Positions 1 through 6,165 of a DNA stretch of 10,805 nt are shown here, in pieces (position 1 is the stretch's first letter; each line of letters starts with the position of its first letter). The position numbers and the translations under genes are program-made. Where the stretch lies: NCBI GenBank assembly GCA_002293275.1, contig DBCX01000053.1, positions 17,612 to 28,416 on the forward strand, in the 5' to 3' direction. Origin of the DNA: Cyanobacteria bacterium UBA947 (GTDB taxonomy: Bacteria > Cyanobacteriota > Vampirovibrionia > Gastranaerophilales > Gastranaerophilaceae). Below the pieces are notes generated by a model. The model did not search any database and had not been told where the DNA came from. It was given only the letters and a program-made list of their open reading frames with translations.

Positions 1-87
1 CGCAAGGCACAGTCGTTCGCGGAAAAAGCCGGTGATGAAGCTTTAAAACAAGAAATCGGCAAGAAATTGGCCGCGGTTAACGTTTAG
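1..87 (+). CDS. C-terminal tail of an unidentified protein (partial)
   Basis: An open frame enters from the left edge and ends at a TAG at 85-87, giving 28 residues that finish in GKKLAAVNV. The stretch is alanine- and lysine-rich, predicted helical (AEKAGDEALKQEIGKKLAA), and could be the last helix of a tetratricopeptide-like or other helical-repeat protein. That is only an impression, because too little is present to name a family. Its last 11 nt overlap the 3' end of metG on the other strand. The codon use matches the neighbouring genes, which supports it being real coding sequence. Confidence 0.5.
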   Translation, partial: RKAQSFAEKAGDEALKQEIGKKLAAVNV

Positions 88-1558
88 CTGATTTATCCGC
101 CAGCTCGGAGTCAAGCCGCAGGAACACAGGCTCAATTTTTGCACCCATTGTCAGCTGGTTTGCCATACGTGCCGCGATATTCGGGCAGAAGGGCGCTATT
201 AAATAACTGACGGTTTCCATGACTTTTAAAACGGTTGACAAAACTTCCTCGCATTTTTCCATGTCGCCGTCCTTTGCGAGCGTCCACGGCGCATTGTCGG
301 TCACGTATTTGTTTGTCATATCAACCAGCGCCATAATCTCGTGCGCGGCCTCTGCGACCTCAAATTTATCAAAATGGCCGTTAACTTTTGAAACCGTTTC
401 ATTTGCGGCCGCAAGCAGCGCAGAGTCCCGGTTTTCACCCACTTTTCCGTTGAAATATTTTTCGGTCATGTTAAGTGTGCGGTTGAGCAGGTTGCCCATG
501 CCGTTTGCAAGATGGGCGTTAACTTTTTCCTTAAAATCGTCGTCGGAGTAGTTGCCGTCCTTGCCGGCATGCGCGGCTGACGCCATGTAATATCGCAGCA
601 CGTCGGGCTCGGTCAGGTTGAAACTTTTTAGGATATCCGCCGGTGCGATGACGTTGCCGGTGGTTTTGGACATTTTTGCCGCATCAATTGTAATCCAGCC
701 GTGCGCGAAAATCGACTCGGGCAGCGCTTCTTCCATCGCGAGCAAGATGCCAATCCAGTATACCGCGTGGAATTTCAGGATATCCTTGCCGATAACGTGC
801 ACTGTTGCAGGCCATAGGGTAAATGATGGTGCTGCCGAACCAAGCGCCTCGGGTGAGACCTGCGTGTAATAATTTGACAGCGCATCAATCCAGACATAAA
901 TTGTTTGTTCCGGGTCGTTTGGCACGGGGATGCCCCATTGGACATTTTTTGTTGAGCGCGACACGGAGATATCTTGCAAATCCTCCATAAAATTCATGAC
1001 CTCGGCCACGCGCCATTCGGGTTTGACGGCTGTTTTGACGTATTCTTTTATGCGGCCGGCGTACTTGGATAACCGGAAAAAATAGTTTTCTTCGCTGACG
1101 TGTTCGGGTGCTTTGTTGTGGACCGGGCACAGGCCGTCTTCTGTCAGGTCTTTTTCGGCCAAAAAGCATTCGCAGCCGGAGCAGTAGAGCCCTTCGTATG
1201 AGTGTTTGTAGATATCGCCTTTATCAAGCAGTTTTCGGAAGATTTCCTGAACCTTTTTTTTGTGGACGGGGTCTGTTGTGCGGCCGAATTTGTCGTATTT
1301 TATATCAAGCAGTGCCCAGGTATCTTTAAATTTTTGGGCGTTTTGGTCGCACAATTCTTGCGGTGTAATCCCTGCGGCCGCGGCGGTTTTCTGGATTTTC
1401 ACGCCGTGTTCGTCGGTGCCGGTGAGAAAATAAACATCGCGTCCGCGCCGGTCAAAATGGCGGACAATAATATCGGAGATTATTTTTTCATAGGCGTGGC
1501 CGATGTGCGGCGCGCCATTCACGTAATCTATCGCGGTTGTTAGGTAGAATTTTTCCAT
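77..1558 (-). CDS. metG: Methionyl-tRNA synthetase, short form
   Basis: This cytoplasmic class Ia enzyme charges tRNA-Met with methionine using ATP. Visible features are the HIGH signature (HIGH, residues 18-21), the KMSKS loop as KMSKT (295-299), and one zinc-knuckle-like set, CSGC (126-129) with CPVH (144-147), in the connective domain. The anticodon-binding helical domain follows from about residue 340. At 493 aa it lacks the C-terminal EMAP/Trbp-like tRNA-binding domain that takes other MetG proteins to about 650-680 aa. Such short forms are normal in many bacteria, so this is not a truncation. The ATG at 1558 puts the HIGH motif at the expected distance. An extended -10 lies 6 nt upstream with no Shine-Dalgarno, so the mRNA is probably leaderless. 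It diverges from lepA across a 60-bp gap. Confidence 0.97.
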   Translation of the reverse strand: MEKFYLTTAIDYVNGAPHIGHAYEKIISDIIVRHFDRRGRDVYFLTGTDEHGVKIQKTAAAAGITPQELCDQNAQKFKDTWALLDIKYDKFGRTTDPVHKKKVQEIFRKLLDKGDIYKHSYEGLYCSGCECFLAEKDLTEDGLCPVHNKAPEHVSEENYFFRLSKYAGRIKEYVKTAVKPEWRVAEVMNFMEDLQDISVSRSTKNVQWGIPVPNDPEQTIYVWIDALSNYYTQVSPEALGSAAPSFTLWPATVHVIGKDILKFHAVYWIGILLAMEEALPESIFAHGWITIDAAKMSKTTGNVIAPADILKSFNLTEPDVLRYYMASAAHAGKDGNYSDDDFKEKVNAHLANGMGNLLNRTLNMTEKYFNGKVGENRDSALLAAANETVSKVNGHFDKFEVAEAAHEIMALVDMTNKYVTDNAPWTLAKDGDMEKCEEVLSTVLKVMETVSYLIAPFCPNIAARMANQLTMGAKIEPVFLRLDSELADKSAKR

Positions 1559-1564
1559 AGGGTT

Positions 1565-1573
1565 ATTATAACA
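1565..1573 (-). promoter_or_regulatory. metG promoter, extended -10, leaderless
   Basis: Read on the minus strand this is TGTTATAAT, a perfect extended -10 element. Only 6 nt (AACCCT) separate the final T from the metG ATG. Transcription should therefore start at or within a base or two of the start codon. No convincing -35 box is visible. Confidence 0.7.
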
Positions 1574-1603
1574 TAAATCCTTTCACGCGGCTAAACTTAT
1601 TCA

Positions 1604-1612
1604 TGCTATAAT
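1604..1612 (+). promoter_or_regulatory. lepA promoter, extended -10, leaderless
   Basis: TGCTATAAT is a perfect extended -10, followed by 6 nt (ATTCCC) and then the lepA ATG at 1619. There is no Shine-Dalgarno and no room for one in a transcript starting at the usual distance. No clear -35 is seen, as expected for extended -10 promoters. Confidence 0.7.
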
Positions 1613-1618
1613 ATTCCC

Positions 1619-3421
1619 ATGAAACACAGAGAAAATGTGCGCAATTTTTGTATTATCGCGCACATCGACCACGGAAAATCTACCCTTGCCGACCGGCTGC
1701 TTGAATACACCGGCACCGTTGCGCAGCGCGATATGCAGGCGCAATTGCTTGACAGTATGGACATTGAGCGCGAACGCGGGATTACGATTAAACTCAACGC
1801 CGCGCGGATGAACTACACCGCCAAAAACGGCAAGGAGTACGTGCTGAACCTGATTGATACCCCGGGGCACGTGGATTTTTCTTATGAGGTTTCGCGCTCG
1901 CTTGCCGCGTGCGAAGGCGCGCTGCTTATTGTTGACTCAACCCAGGGCGTTGAGGCGCAAACCCTTGCCAACGTCTACCTTGCGGTTGAACAAAATCTGG
2001 AAATTATTCCTGTTATCAACAAAATTGACCTGCCATCGGCCGATGTTGAACGCGTCCGCGCAGAGATTGAAGAAATCCTCGGTATTGATGCGTCAATGGC
2101 AATCCCTGTGAGCGCAAAAGCCGGTATCGGGATTGAAGAAGTGCTGGAATCCGTTGTGGATTTTGTGCCGCCGCCGGTTGATACCACCGACAAACCGCTG
2201 CGGGCGTTGATTTTTGACAGCTCTTATGACCAGTATCTTGGCACGCTGTGCTTTTTCAAGATAGTTGACGGGCAAATGAAGCTCGGAGACAAGGTTAAAT
2301 TCATGGCGTCAGGCAAAGAGTACGATGTGGTGGAACTCGGGTATTTAACACCGTCGCGTGTGCAGGTGGACAAGCTTGTTTGCGGTGATGTAGGATATTT
2401 TGCGGGCTCGATTAAGGAGTTGACGCGGTTTGTGGGTGATACGGTGACGCTTGCCGCTAACCCTGCCAAAGAGCCGCTGCCGGGGTACAAAGAGGCGCTG
2501 CCGATGGTGTTTTCAGGGCTTTATCCGGTGGATAACGACGATTATCACGATTTGAAAGACGCGCTGGAAAAACTTAAACTCAACGACAGCAGTATAACTT
2601 TTGAGCCGGAAACCTCGTCCGCGCTGGGGTTTGGGTTCCGGTGCGGATTTTTGGGCATGCTGCATATGGAAATCGCCCAGGAGCGGTTGGAGCGCGAGTA
2701 TGATTTGTCGCTGATTACGACCTCACCGTCGGTTGTGTACAAGGTTTACAAGACAAACGGGGAGATGGTTGAGATTGACAACCCGGCGAATCTGCCGGCT
2801 GCGAATATCCGTGATTATATTGAAGAACCTTATGTCAGGGTTTCCATTATCACACCGAACGATTATGTCGGGACGCTGATGGATTTGTCACAGAGCAAGC
2901 GCGGGATTTTTAAGAACATGACCTACATTGACAAGGTGCGGGCGAATTTGGAGTATGAAATTCCGCTCAGCGAGGTGATTACGGACTTTTACGATCAATT
3001 GAAGTCGCGATCAAAAGGGTATGCGAGCATGGATTACGAGTTCAGCGATTACAAGCGTTCCAAACTGGTTAAGCTTGATATTTTGCTCGCAAACGAGGTG
3101 GTGGACGCGCTTTCGGTGATTTGTCATGATGATAATGCGTTTTACATCGGGCAGAAGCTGACGGAGAAGTTAAAAACCATTATCCCGAAACAAATGTTTG
3201 AGGTGCCGATACAGGCGGCAATTGGCGGGCGGGTAATTGCGCGCACCAACATCAAGGCGATGCGCAAAAACGTGCTGGACAAGTGCTACGGCGGGGACAT
3301 CAGCCGCAAACGCAAGCTGCTTGAAAAACAGAAAAAAGGTAAAAAGCGGATGAAGTCTATCGGGCGCGTTGAGGTGCCGCAAGAGGCTTTCATGGCGGTG
3401 CTTTCGCTGGACGAAGATTGA
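1619..3421 (+). CDS. lepA: Elongation factor 4 (LepA) GTPase
   Basis: This ribosome-associated translational GTPase acts on stalled or mistranslocated ribosomes. It is full length at 600 aa. The G domain shows G1 as AHIDHGKST (14-22), the switch region RERGITIKLNAARMNY, G3 DTPGH (80-84), G4 NKID (134-137) and G5 SAK (165-167). EF-G-like domains II, III and V follow (about 190-480). The LepA-specific C-terminal domain ends with the typical SIGRVEVPQEAFMAVL. KLNAARMNY resembles the cyanobacterial version (KLQAARMNY) more than the proteobacterial one. Translation probably starts leaderless at 1619. The 3' end faces a small minus-strand gene with 16 nt between the stop codons. Confidence 0.97.
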   Translation: MKHRENVRNFCIIAHIDHGKSTLADRLLEYTGTVAQRDMQAQLLDSMDIERERGITIKLNAARMNYTAKNGKEYVLNLIDTPGHVDFSYEVSRSLAACEGALLIVDSTQGVEAQTLANVYLAVEQNLEIIPVINKIDLPSADVERVRAEIEEILGIDASMAIPVSAKAGIGIEEVLESVVDFVPPPVDTTDKPLRALIFDSSYDQYLGTLCFFKIVDGQMKLGDKVKFMASGKEYDVVELGYLTPSRVQVDKLVCGDVGYFAGSIKELTRFVGDTVTLAANPAKEPLPGYKEALPMVFSGLYPVDNDDYHDLKDALEKLKLNDSSITFEPETSSALGFGFRCGFLGMLHMEIAQERLEREYDLSLITTSPSVVYKVYKTNGEMVEIDNPANLPAANIRDYIEEPYVRVSIITPNDYVGTLMDLSQSKRGIFKNMTYIDKVRANLEYEIPLSEVITDFYDQLKSRSKGYASMDYEFSDYKRSKLVKLDILLANEVVDALSVICHDDNAFYIGQKLTEKLKTIIPKQMFEVPIQAAIGGRVIARTNIKAMRKNVLDKCYGGDISRKRKLLEKQKKGKKRMKSIGRVEVPQEAFMAVLSLDED

Positions 3422-3443
3422 TTAAATTTAGAATTATTTAATC
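3420..3443. repeat. AT-rich inverted repeat spanning two convergent stop codons
   Basis: GATTAAAT (3420-3427) and ATTTAATC (3436-3443) are perfect 8-bp arms around an 8-nt loop. They cover the stop codon of lepA and that of the facing small gene. The stem is almost pure AT and has no adjacent T-tract, so it is at best a weak terminator. Confidence 0.35.
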
Positions 3444-3623
3444 CTGAAACAATTCTGTTATCTTGTCAATTTCCGGCAATATGTAGGACAAAACCGTAGA
3501 AACGCAGGCCATTTCGGCTGATTTTGGTTCGTGTTCTTCGGCGAAGCAAACCAAGGGGCGTATCAGGCCTTTGATATCCAATGCTGTCGCGTATATCTGG
3601 TTTTGCTGGTCTTCCGTTAGCAT
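3438..3623 (-). CDS. Small acidic two-helix protein (copy A of an HTH-linked family)
   Basis: This 61-aa protein of no recognised family has about 11 acidic and 4 basic residues. A polar N-terminus (1-12) is followed by a hydrophobic helix (about 13-30), a break around HEPKSAE, and a second helix (about 38-60). The C-terminal part LPEIDKIT aligns without gaps with LEAAHKIT in the small protein at 5900. The gene has a very strong Shine-Dalgarno (AAGGAGG at 3628-3634) and a good promoter, both of which argue that it is real. It is transcribed divergently from the HTH gene at 3729. That layout recurs at 5621-6094 and 9915-10387. The function is unknown. A partner or target of the adjacent regulator is the simplest guess, and a toxin-antitoxin-like role is possible but unsupported. 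Confidence 0.75.
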   Translation of the reverse strand: MLTEDQQNQIYATALDIKGLIRPLVCFAEEHEPKSAEMACVSTVLSYILPEIDKITELFQD

Positions 3624-3669
3624 TTTTCCTCCTTAATGTTTGACTTATTATTTAAATCATGTACGAAAT

Positions 3670-3698
3670 AGAATATCATTGATTTACAAATTTGTCAA
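3670..3698 (-). promoter_or_regulatory. Promoter of the small acidic gene at 3438-3623
   Basis: On the minus strand there is a consensus -35 TTGACA (3698-3693), a 17-nt spacer and a -10 TATTCT (3675-3670), with a TG one base upstream of the -10. It is among the strongest-looking promoters in the window. The predicted leader is roughly 40 nt and ends in AAGGAGG. The -35 is overlapped by the palindrome at 3696-3708. Confidence 0.65.
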
Positions 3699-3721
3699 TA
3701 CTGTATTGTTTCAATTAGACT
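3692..3721 (+). promoter_or_regulatory. Possible promoter of the HTH gene at 3729
   Basis: TTGTCA (3692-3697), an 18-nt spacer and TAGACT (3716-3721) form a moderate match to a vegetative promoter. The -10 ends 7 nt before the ATG and there is no Shine-Dalgarno, which suggests a leaderless transcript. Both the -35 and the spacer are overlapped by the palindrome at 3696-3708. Confidence 0.35.
3696..3708. promoter_or_regulatory. Candidate operator palindrome between the small gene and its HTH partner
   Basis: CAATAC-T-GTATTG is a perfect 6-bp-arm palindrome. It overlaps the -35 of the leftward small-gene promoter and the -35/spacer of the putative rightward HTH promoter. A dimeric HTH protein bound here could repress both directions. 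Confidence 0.45.
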
Positions 3722-3728
3722 TAAATTA

Positions 3729-3938
3729 ATGTTAAACATAAAAGAAGAACTTACTATATTGGCGATGCGAAAAGGACTTTCAATGCGCAAGGTCGCGGCA
3801 ATCCTGCGGGAAAACGGTTACGAAACACCAAAAGCAAGCGGGTTGTCCTATCAACTCAACAAAAAACGCATCCGATTTGAAACAGTTCAAGAAATTCTTG
3901 ATTTATTCGGGTATGATTTAGAAATTAAAAAACGCTAA
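3729..3938 (+). CDS. Small HTH DNA-binding protein (XRE-like)
   Basis: This 69-aa protein consists almost entirely of a helix-turn-helix fold. The helices are LTILAMRKGLSMRKVAAIL (about 8-26) and a recognition region around SGLSYQLNKKRIRF (37-50). The end FETVQEILDLFGYDLEIKKR is typical of small lambda-repressor-like regulators, which often finish in 'GYEIEIK'. It differs in subtype from the two classical XRE proteins at 5621 and 9915. The divergent neighbour is the small acidic gene at 3438-3623. No Shine-Dalgarno precedes the ATG. The likely role is a transcriptional regulator of its own and the divergent promoter, through the palindrome at 3696-3708. Confidence 0.75.
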   Translation: MLNIKEELTILAMRKGLSMRKVAAILRENGYETPKASGLSYQLNKKRIRFETVQEILDLFGYDLEIKKR

Positions 3939-3946
3939 CCATACTG

Positions 3947-3981
3947 TTTTTTTTGCGTCCGAGGTGCAGACGCAAAAAAAA
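3947..3981. repeat. 13-bp inverted repeat, T8-GCGTC / GACGC-A8
   Basis: Eight T and GCGTC (3947-3959) are mirrored exactly by GACGC and eight A (3969-3981) around a 9-nt loop. The polarity is opposite to a usual bidirectional terminator, because the T-tract comes first and the A-tract last. It lies between two converging genes (HTH at 3729 and small membrane protein at 4059). On the minus strand the A8 arm doubles as the U-tract of the terminator at 3974-4008. For plus-strand transcription the T8 is preceded only by a weak GGTATG/CATACT stem (3910-3915 with 3940-3945). Confidence 0.7.
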
Positions 3982-4008
3982 GAAAGTCCTACCGAAACGA
4001 TAAGACTT
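3974..4008 (-). terminator. Rho-independent terminator of the small membrane-protein gene
   Basis: Read on the minus strand, 4008-3984 folds into an 11-bp stem (outer AAGUC/GACUU, two G-U pairs, inner UCG/CGG) with a 3-nt UUU loop. It is followed by UC and eight U. It sits about 50 nt past the stop codon of the minus-strand gene at 4059-4334. Confidence 0.75.
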
Positions 4009-4058
4009 ATAAATATACATTTACCCCACACCATTTATATCATAGAGATGAGCTTTTG

Positions 4059-4334
4059 TCAAGGTTTCTTTGCGAACAACTTTACAATACTGCCGGGGAG
4101 CTTAAACAGCTTGTAGCCGGCAAGTGCTGCGAGCCCTGTGACCAGCAGACCTGTCAAAACCTTTTTCCAGGTTGGGATACCGGATGTTTGGCCGGCGGAT
4201 TTAACAAACTGGTCGGGTTTTTGCGTCAGACCCTGACCGTGGGAAGAGAGCATCGGCATAACATCGGTGTAGCCGACCACACCGTTTTGTTGGAGCATAT
4301 TCAGGTCGTTAACCCATGTATTTGGTCCTATCAT
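4059..4334 (-). CDS. Small single-pass membrane protein of unknown function
   Basis: This 91-aa protein was not recognised. A polar, glycine-, asparagine- and glutamine-containing N-terminal half (1-55) is followed by one hydrophobic segment with alternating small residues (KVLTGLLVTGLAALAGYKLF, about 58-77). It ends in a basic tail, IVKLFAKKP. The likely topology is a single-pass inner-membrane protein with the positive tail in the cytoplasm. AAAGGGG (about 9 nt before the ATG) is a fair Shine-Dalgarno. A good terminator follows the gene, supporting an independent short transcript. It diverges from ctpA across 93 bp. Confidence 0.7.
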   Translation of the reverse strand: MIGPNTWVNDLNMLQQNGVVGYTDVMPMLSSHGQGLTQKPDQFVKSAGQTSGIPTWKKVLTGLLVTGLAALAGYKLFKLPGSIVKLFAKKP

Positions 4335-4412
4335 GCGATTTCCCCTTTAAATATACAAACGTTTTTTTCGCAAATAAATTGCCCCTTTTGATGATTGATA
4401 ATTTATTTTTTA

Positions 4413-4421
4413 TGTTATGAT
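4413..4421 (+). promoter_or_regulatory. ctpA promoter, extended -10, decides the GTG start
   Basis: TGTTATGAT is an extended -10 (one mismatch from TATAAT). Six nt (GGGAGT) separate it from the in-frame GTG at 4428, the same spacing as at metG, lepA and radA. A possible -35, TTGATA (4395-4400), is 15 nt upstream. Starts upstream of 4428 would lie inside or upstream of the promoter. Confidence 0.6.
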
Positions 4422-4427
4422 GGGAGT

Positions 4428-5624
4428 GTGAGAAAATTCATGAGAAACAGCATAATATTCCTAAACGCGTTTATAGTCTTGTTTGCGGTAATTATCCACA
4501 GCAATGTGTTTGCCTATCAGCCGGCGGATTTGTATGATAATGTTTGGCAGCTTGTCAACACAAAGTTTGTTGACCAGACAAACAACGGTCAGGATTGGCA
4601 AAAATGGCGTCACAAGTACGACAAATGTATCCAGACCAACGAGGACGCGTATGTGGCAATCAACACTATGATTGCGAGTTTGGATGATCCTTATACAAAA
4701 TTCCTTGACCCGAAAGAATTTGCGGAAGAAACCAACTCAATAAAGGGTTCGCTCAAAGGCATCGGGATACAAATCGGTGTTAAGGACGGCAAATTGATGG
4801 TTATTGCGCCGATTGAGGACACGCCGGCGGAGCGTGCGGGGTTGGTTGCAGAGGATGAAATCCTTGAAATTGACGGGATAAGCGCAAAAGGTATAACGGT
4901 TGACAAGGCTGCAGATAAAATCCGCGGTAAGGAAGGTACGCAGGTTACGCTGCTGATTAAGCGCAAAGATTCACCGCCAAAGGCTTACACAATCACGCGT
5001 GCGGAGATTGAAGTCAAATCCATCTCGCTTAAAATGCCGATTGAAACCAAGCTGCCTGAGGATATGGCGTATGTTAAGCTGAGCTCTTTTATCAGCCGCA
5101 ACGCTGCGAAGGAGTTTGAAGACATTTTGAACGCAAACCGTGATAAAAAAGGTTTTATTGTTGACTTGCGCTCAAACCCGGGCGGGCTTTTGACCAACGC
5201 GATTTATATCTCGGATATGTTTATTGACGGCGGCACGATAGTCAGCACGGTTGACCGTGACGGTTACAAAGAGACCCAGCGTGCAACGCGCGGTGTGGTG
5301 ACGAAAAAACCGGTTGTTGTGTTGATTAACAAGGGCTCTGCCAGCGCCAGCGAGATTTTGTCCGGTGCGTTGAAGGATAACGGGCGCGCTGTGATTATCG
5401 GCGAGCAGTCGTTCGGCAAAGGGTTGGTGCAAGAGATTAACAGGCTGCCGCAGGAGGCCGGGATTAACATAACTATCCAAAAATATTTGACGCCAAACGG
5501 TACTGATATCAACAAAAAAGGTATAACACCCGATGTTGTGGTGGAGTTGACAGAGCAAAATGTCAAAGACAAGAACGATGTGCAGATGAAAAAAGCTATT
5601 GAGGTCTTGCGCAGCAAGATTTAG
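4428..5624 (+). CDS. ctpA: S41-family carboxyl-terminal processing protease
   Basis: This is an exported serine protease with a Ser-Lys dyad that trims or degrades proteins from their C-terminus in the periplasm or at the envelope. Counting from the GTG at 4428 it has 398 residues. A signal peptide (basic MRKFMRN, hydrophobic core to about 25, likely cleavage after NVFA, residue 29) is followed by a helical region with WQLVNTKFVD. A PDZ domain occupies about 105-180. The protease core holds catalytic Ser306 in GSASASE, Lys331 in FGKG and Gln335, with spacing equal to the Ser-Lys-Gln set of E. coli Prc/Tsp. The N-terminal helix resembles cyanobacterial CtpA. GTG 4428 is preferred because the promoter -10 ends 6 nt before it; ATG 4440 is the alternative and also leaves a signal peptide. 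The stop codon overlaps the stop of the facing XRE gene by 4 nt. Confidence 0.93.
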   Translation: MRKFMRNSIIFLNAFIVLFAVIIHSNVFAYQPADLYDNVWQLVNTKFVDQTNNGQDWQKWRHKYDKCIQTNEDAYVAINTMIASLDDPYTKFLDPKEFAEETNSIKGSLKGIGIQIGVKDGKLMVIAPIEDTPAERAGLVAEDEILEIDGISAKGITVDKAADKIRGKEGTQVTLLIKRKDSPPKAYTITRAEIEVKSISLKMPIETKLPEDMAYVKLSSFISRNAAKEFEDILNANRDKKGFIVDLRSNPGGLLTNAIYISDMFIDGGTIVSTVDRDGYKETQRATRGVVTKKPVVVLINKGSASASEILSGALKDNGRAVIIGEQSFGKGLVQEINRLPQEAGINITIQKYLTPNGTDINKKGITPDVVVELTEQNVKDKNDVQMKKAIEVLRSKI

Positions 5625-5833
5625 AAATTAAGCAGTTCTATCAGCGTTATGTTAAGGCCATCTGCGATTCTTTGCAGATATTCAAGACTCGGGCTGCGTT
5701 CCATGCTTTCCAACCGGCTGATATAGGCTCGGCTGACTTCCGCCCTTACAGCAAGTTCGTTTTGAGATAATCCGTGTATTTTTCGCAGCCGTTTTAGTCT
5801 TTCTGCGAACATTTTTGCGATTGCACTTGACAT
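5621..5833 (-). CDS. XRE-family helix-turn-helix regulator (copy B)
   Basis: This 70-aa single-domain lambda-repressor-like protein has a basic lead helix RLKRLRKIHGLSQNELA. Its turn and recognition helix is VSRAYISRLESMERSPS, and it has the classical XRE ending YLQRIADGLNITLIELL. It has no second domain, so it is a DNA-binding-only repressor or activator. It is transcribed divergently from the small acidic gene at 5900. Its own promoter -35 lies inside the dyad at 5857-5870, which suggests autoregulation. No Shine-Dalgarno precedes the ATG, and a -10 (TATCAT) ends 7 nt before it, so it is probably leaderless. An internal Met8 (MFAERLK) is a less likely start. Its stop overlaps that of ctpA. 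Confidence 0.9.
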   Translation of the reverse strand: MSSAIAKMFAERLKRLRKIHGLSQNELAVRAEVSRAYISRLESMERSPSLEYLQRIADGLNITLIELLNF

Positions 5834-5856
5834 AATTAATATGATAATGGTACAAT
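5827..5856 (+). promoter_or_regulatory. Promoter of the small acidic gene at 5900
   Basis: A consensus -35 TTGACA (5827-5832, just inside the start of the divergent XRE gene) is followed by an 18-nt spacer and an extended -10, TGG-TACAAT (TACAAT 5851-5856). Transcription would begin around 5863, inside the dyad at 5857-5870. Confidence 0.65.
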
Positions 5857-5870
5857 GTGACTATTGTCAC
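5841..5870 (-). promoter_or_regulatory. Promoter of the XRE gene at 5621-5833
   Basis: On the minus strand the elements are -35 GTGACA (5870-5865), an 18-nt spacer and -10 TATCAT (5846-5841), with the ATG 7 nt further on. The -35 is one arm of the dyad at 5857-5870. The element interleaves with the rightward promoter, so the two probably exclude each other. Confidence 0.5.
5857..5870. promoter_or_regulatory. Candidate XRE operator GTGAC-TATT-GTCAC
   Basis: This is a perfect 5-bp-arm dyad with a 4-bp TATT centre. It covers the -35 of the XRE gene and the predicted start point of the small acidic gene. A single bound dimer could control both. The dyad between the third pair (10160-10179) has the same TATT centre. 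Confidence 0.55.
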
Positions 5871-5899
5871 CCCACGTCAGAATAAAAGAAAGGATAATT

Positions 5900-6094
5900 A
5901 TGAAAAACGGGGAAACCGCAGAGGACAAAATGGCGCTGGTCAAAGACCACATAGAGGAGCTTATGAGCTTTGTTGACGTGATTACAGACTCTGCCGAAAT
6001 TGATTTTCAAAACAATAAAAAAATAATCGACTGCCTGTGTGTTGTAAAAAATACGCTTGAAGCTGCCCATAAAATAACCGCCGGTGATATGTAA
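5900..6094 (+). CDS. Small acidic two-helix protein (copy B of the HTH-linked family)
   Basis: This 64-aa protein of unrecognised family has a net charge of about -6. A polar start (1-10) is followed by helix 1 (about 11-30, VKDHIEELMSFVDVI), a break with SAEIDFQNN, and helix 2 (about 39-60, KIIDCLCVVKNTLEAAHKIT). The C-terminal LEAAHKIT matches LPEIDKIT of the protein at 3438 and resembles EAMMHKVA of the protein at 10199. The ATG at 5900 is chosen over upstream starts because AGGA (5891-5894) is correctly spaced and the transcript is predicted to begin near 5863. It is divergent from the XRE gene, with the operator-like dyad in between. The blaI-type operon follows but has its own promoter. 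Confidence 0.75.
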   Translation: MKNGETAEDKMALVKDHIEELMSFVDVITDSAEIDFQNNKKIIDCLCVVKNTLEAAHKITAGDM

Positions 6095-6113
6095 CGATTT
6101 GGTAACCGTGCGC

Positions 6114-6141
6114 TTGAAATAAAATGCGGGCATGCTATACT
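6114..6141 (+). promoter_or_regulatory. Promoter of the blaI-like operon
   Basis: TTGAAA (6114-6119), a 16-nt spacer and an extended -10 TGC-TATACT (6136-6141) give a strong vegetative-type promoter and a leader of about 18 nt. A short dyad, TACT-GGT-AGTA (6138-6148), overlaps the -10 and start point. It could be the autoregulatory site of the BlaI-type repressor. Confidence 0.6.
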
Positions 6142-6165
6142 GGTAGTAGGAAAAAGGGAGGATAT

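Noticed and set aside
77..1558. metG as a truncated gene
   Set aside because: The 493-aa form ends naturally after the anticodon-binding domain. Many bacteria lack the C-terminal tRNA-binding extension.
3420..3443. The inverted repeat as a lepA terminator
   Set aside because: The stem is nearly all AT and lacks a following T-tract in either direction.
3438..3938. Calling the HTH/small-protein pairs toxin-antitoxin systems
   Set aside because: No toxin fold is recognisable, and classical modules are co-directional operons rather than divergent pairs. Only a neutral 'regulator plus small partner' description is supported.
4056..4391. A 111-aa plus-strand open frame opposite the small membrane protein
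   Set aside because: The minus-strand reading has a Shine-Dalgarno, a plausible transmembrane segment and a terminator. This one has none of these.
4395..4427. Upstream TTG start for ctpA
   Set aside because: It would place a non-signal segment before a good signal peptide and would be translated from sequence upstream of the predicted transcription start.
5172..5617. Two open frames of 117-128 aa antisense to ctpA
   Set aside because: They lie entirely inside the S41 protease core, whose catalytic motifs are intact, and they resemble no protein family.
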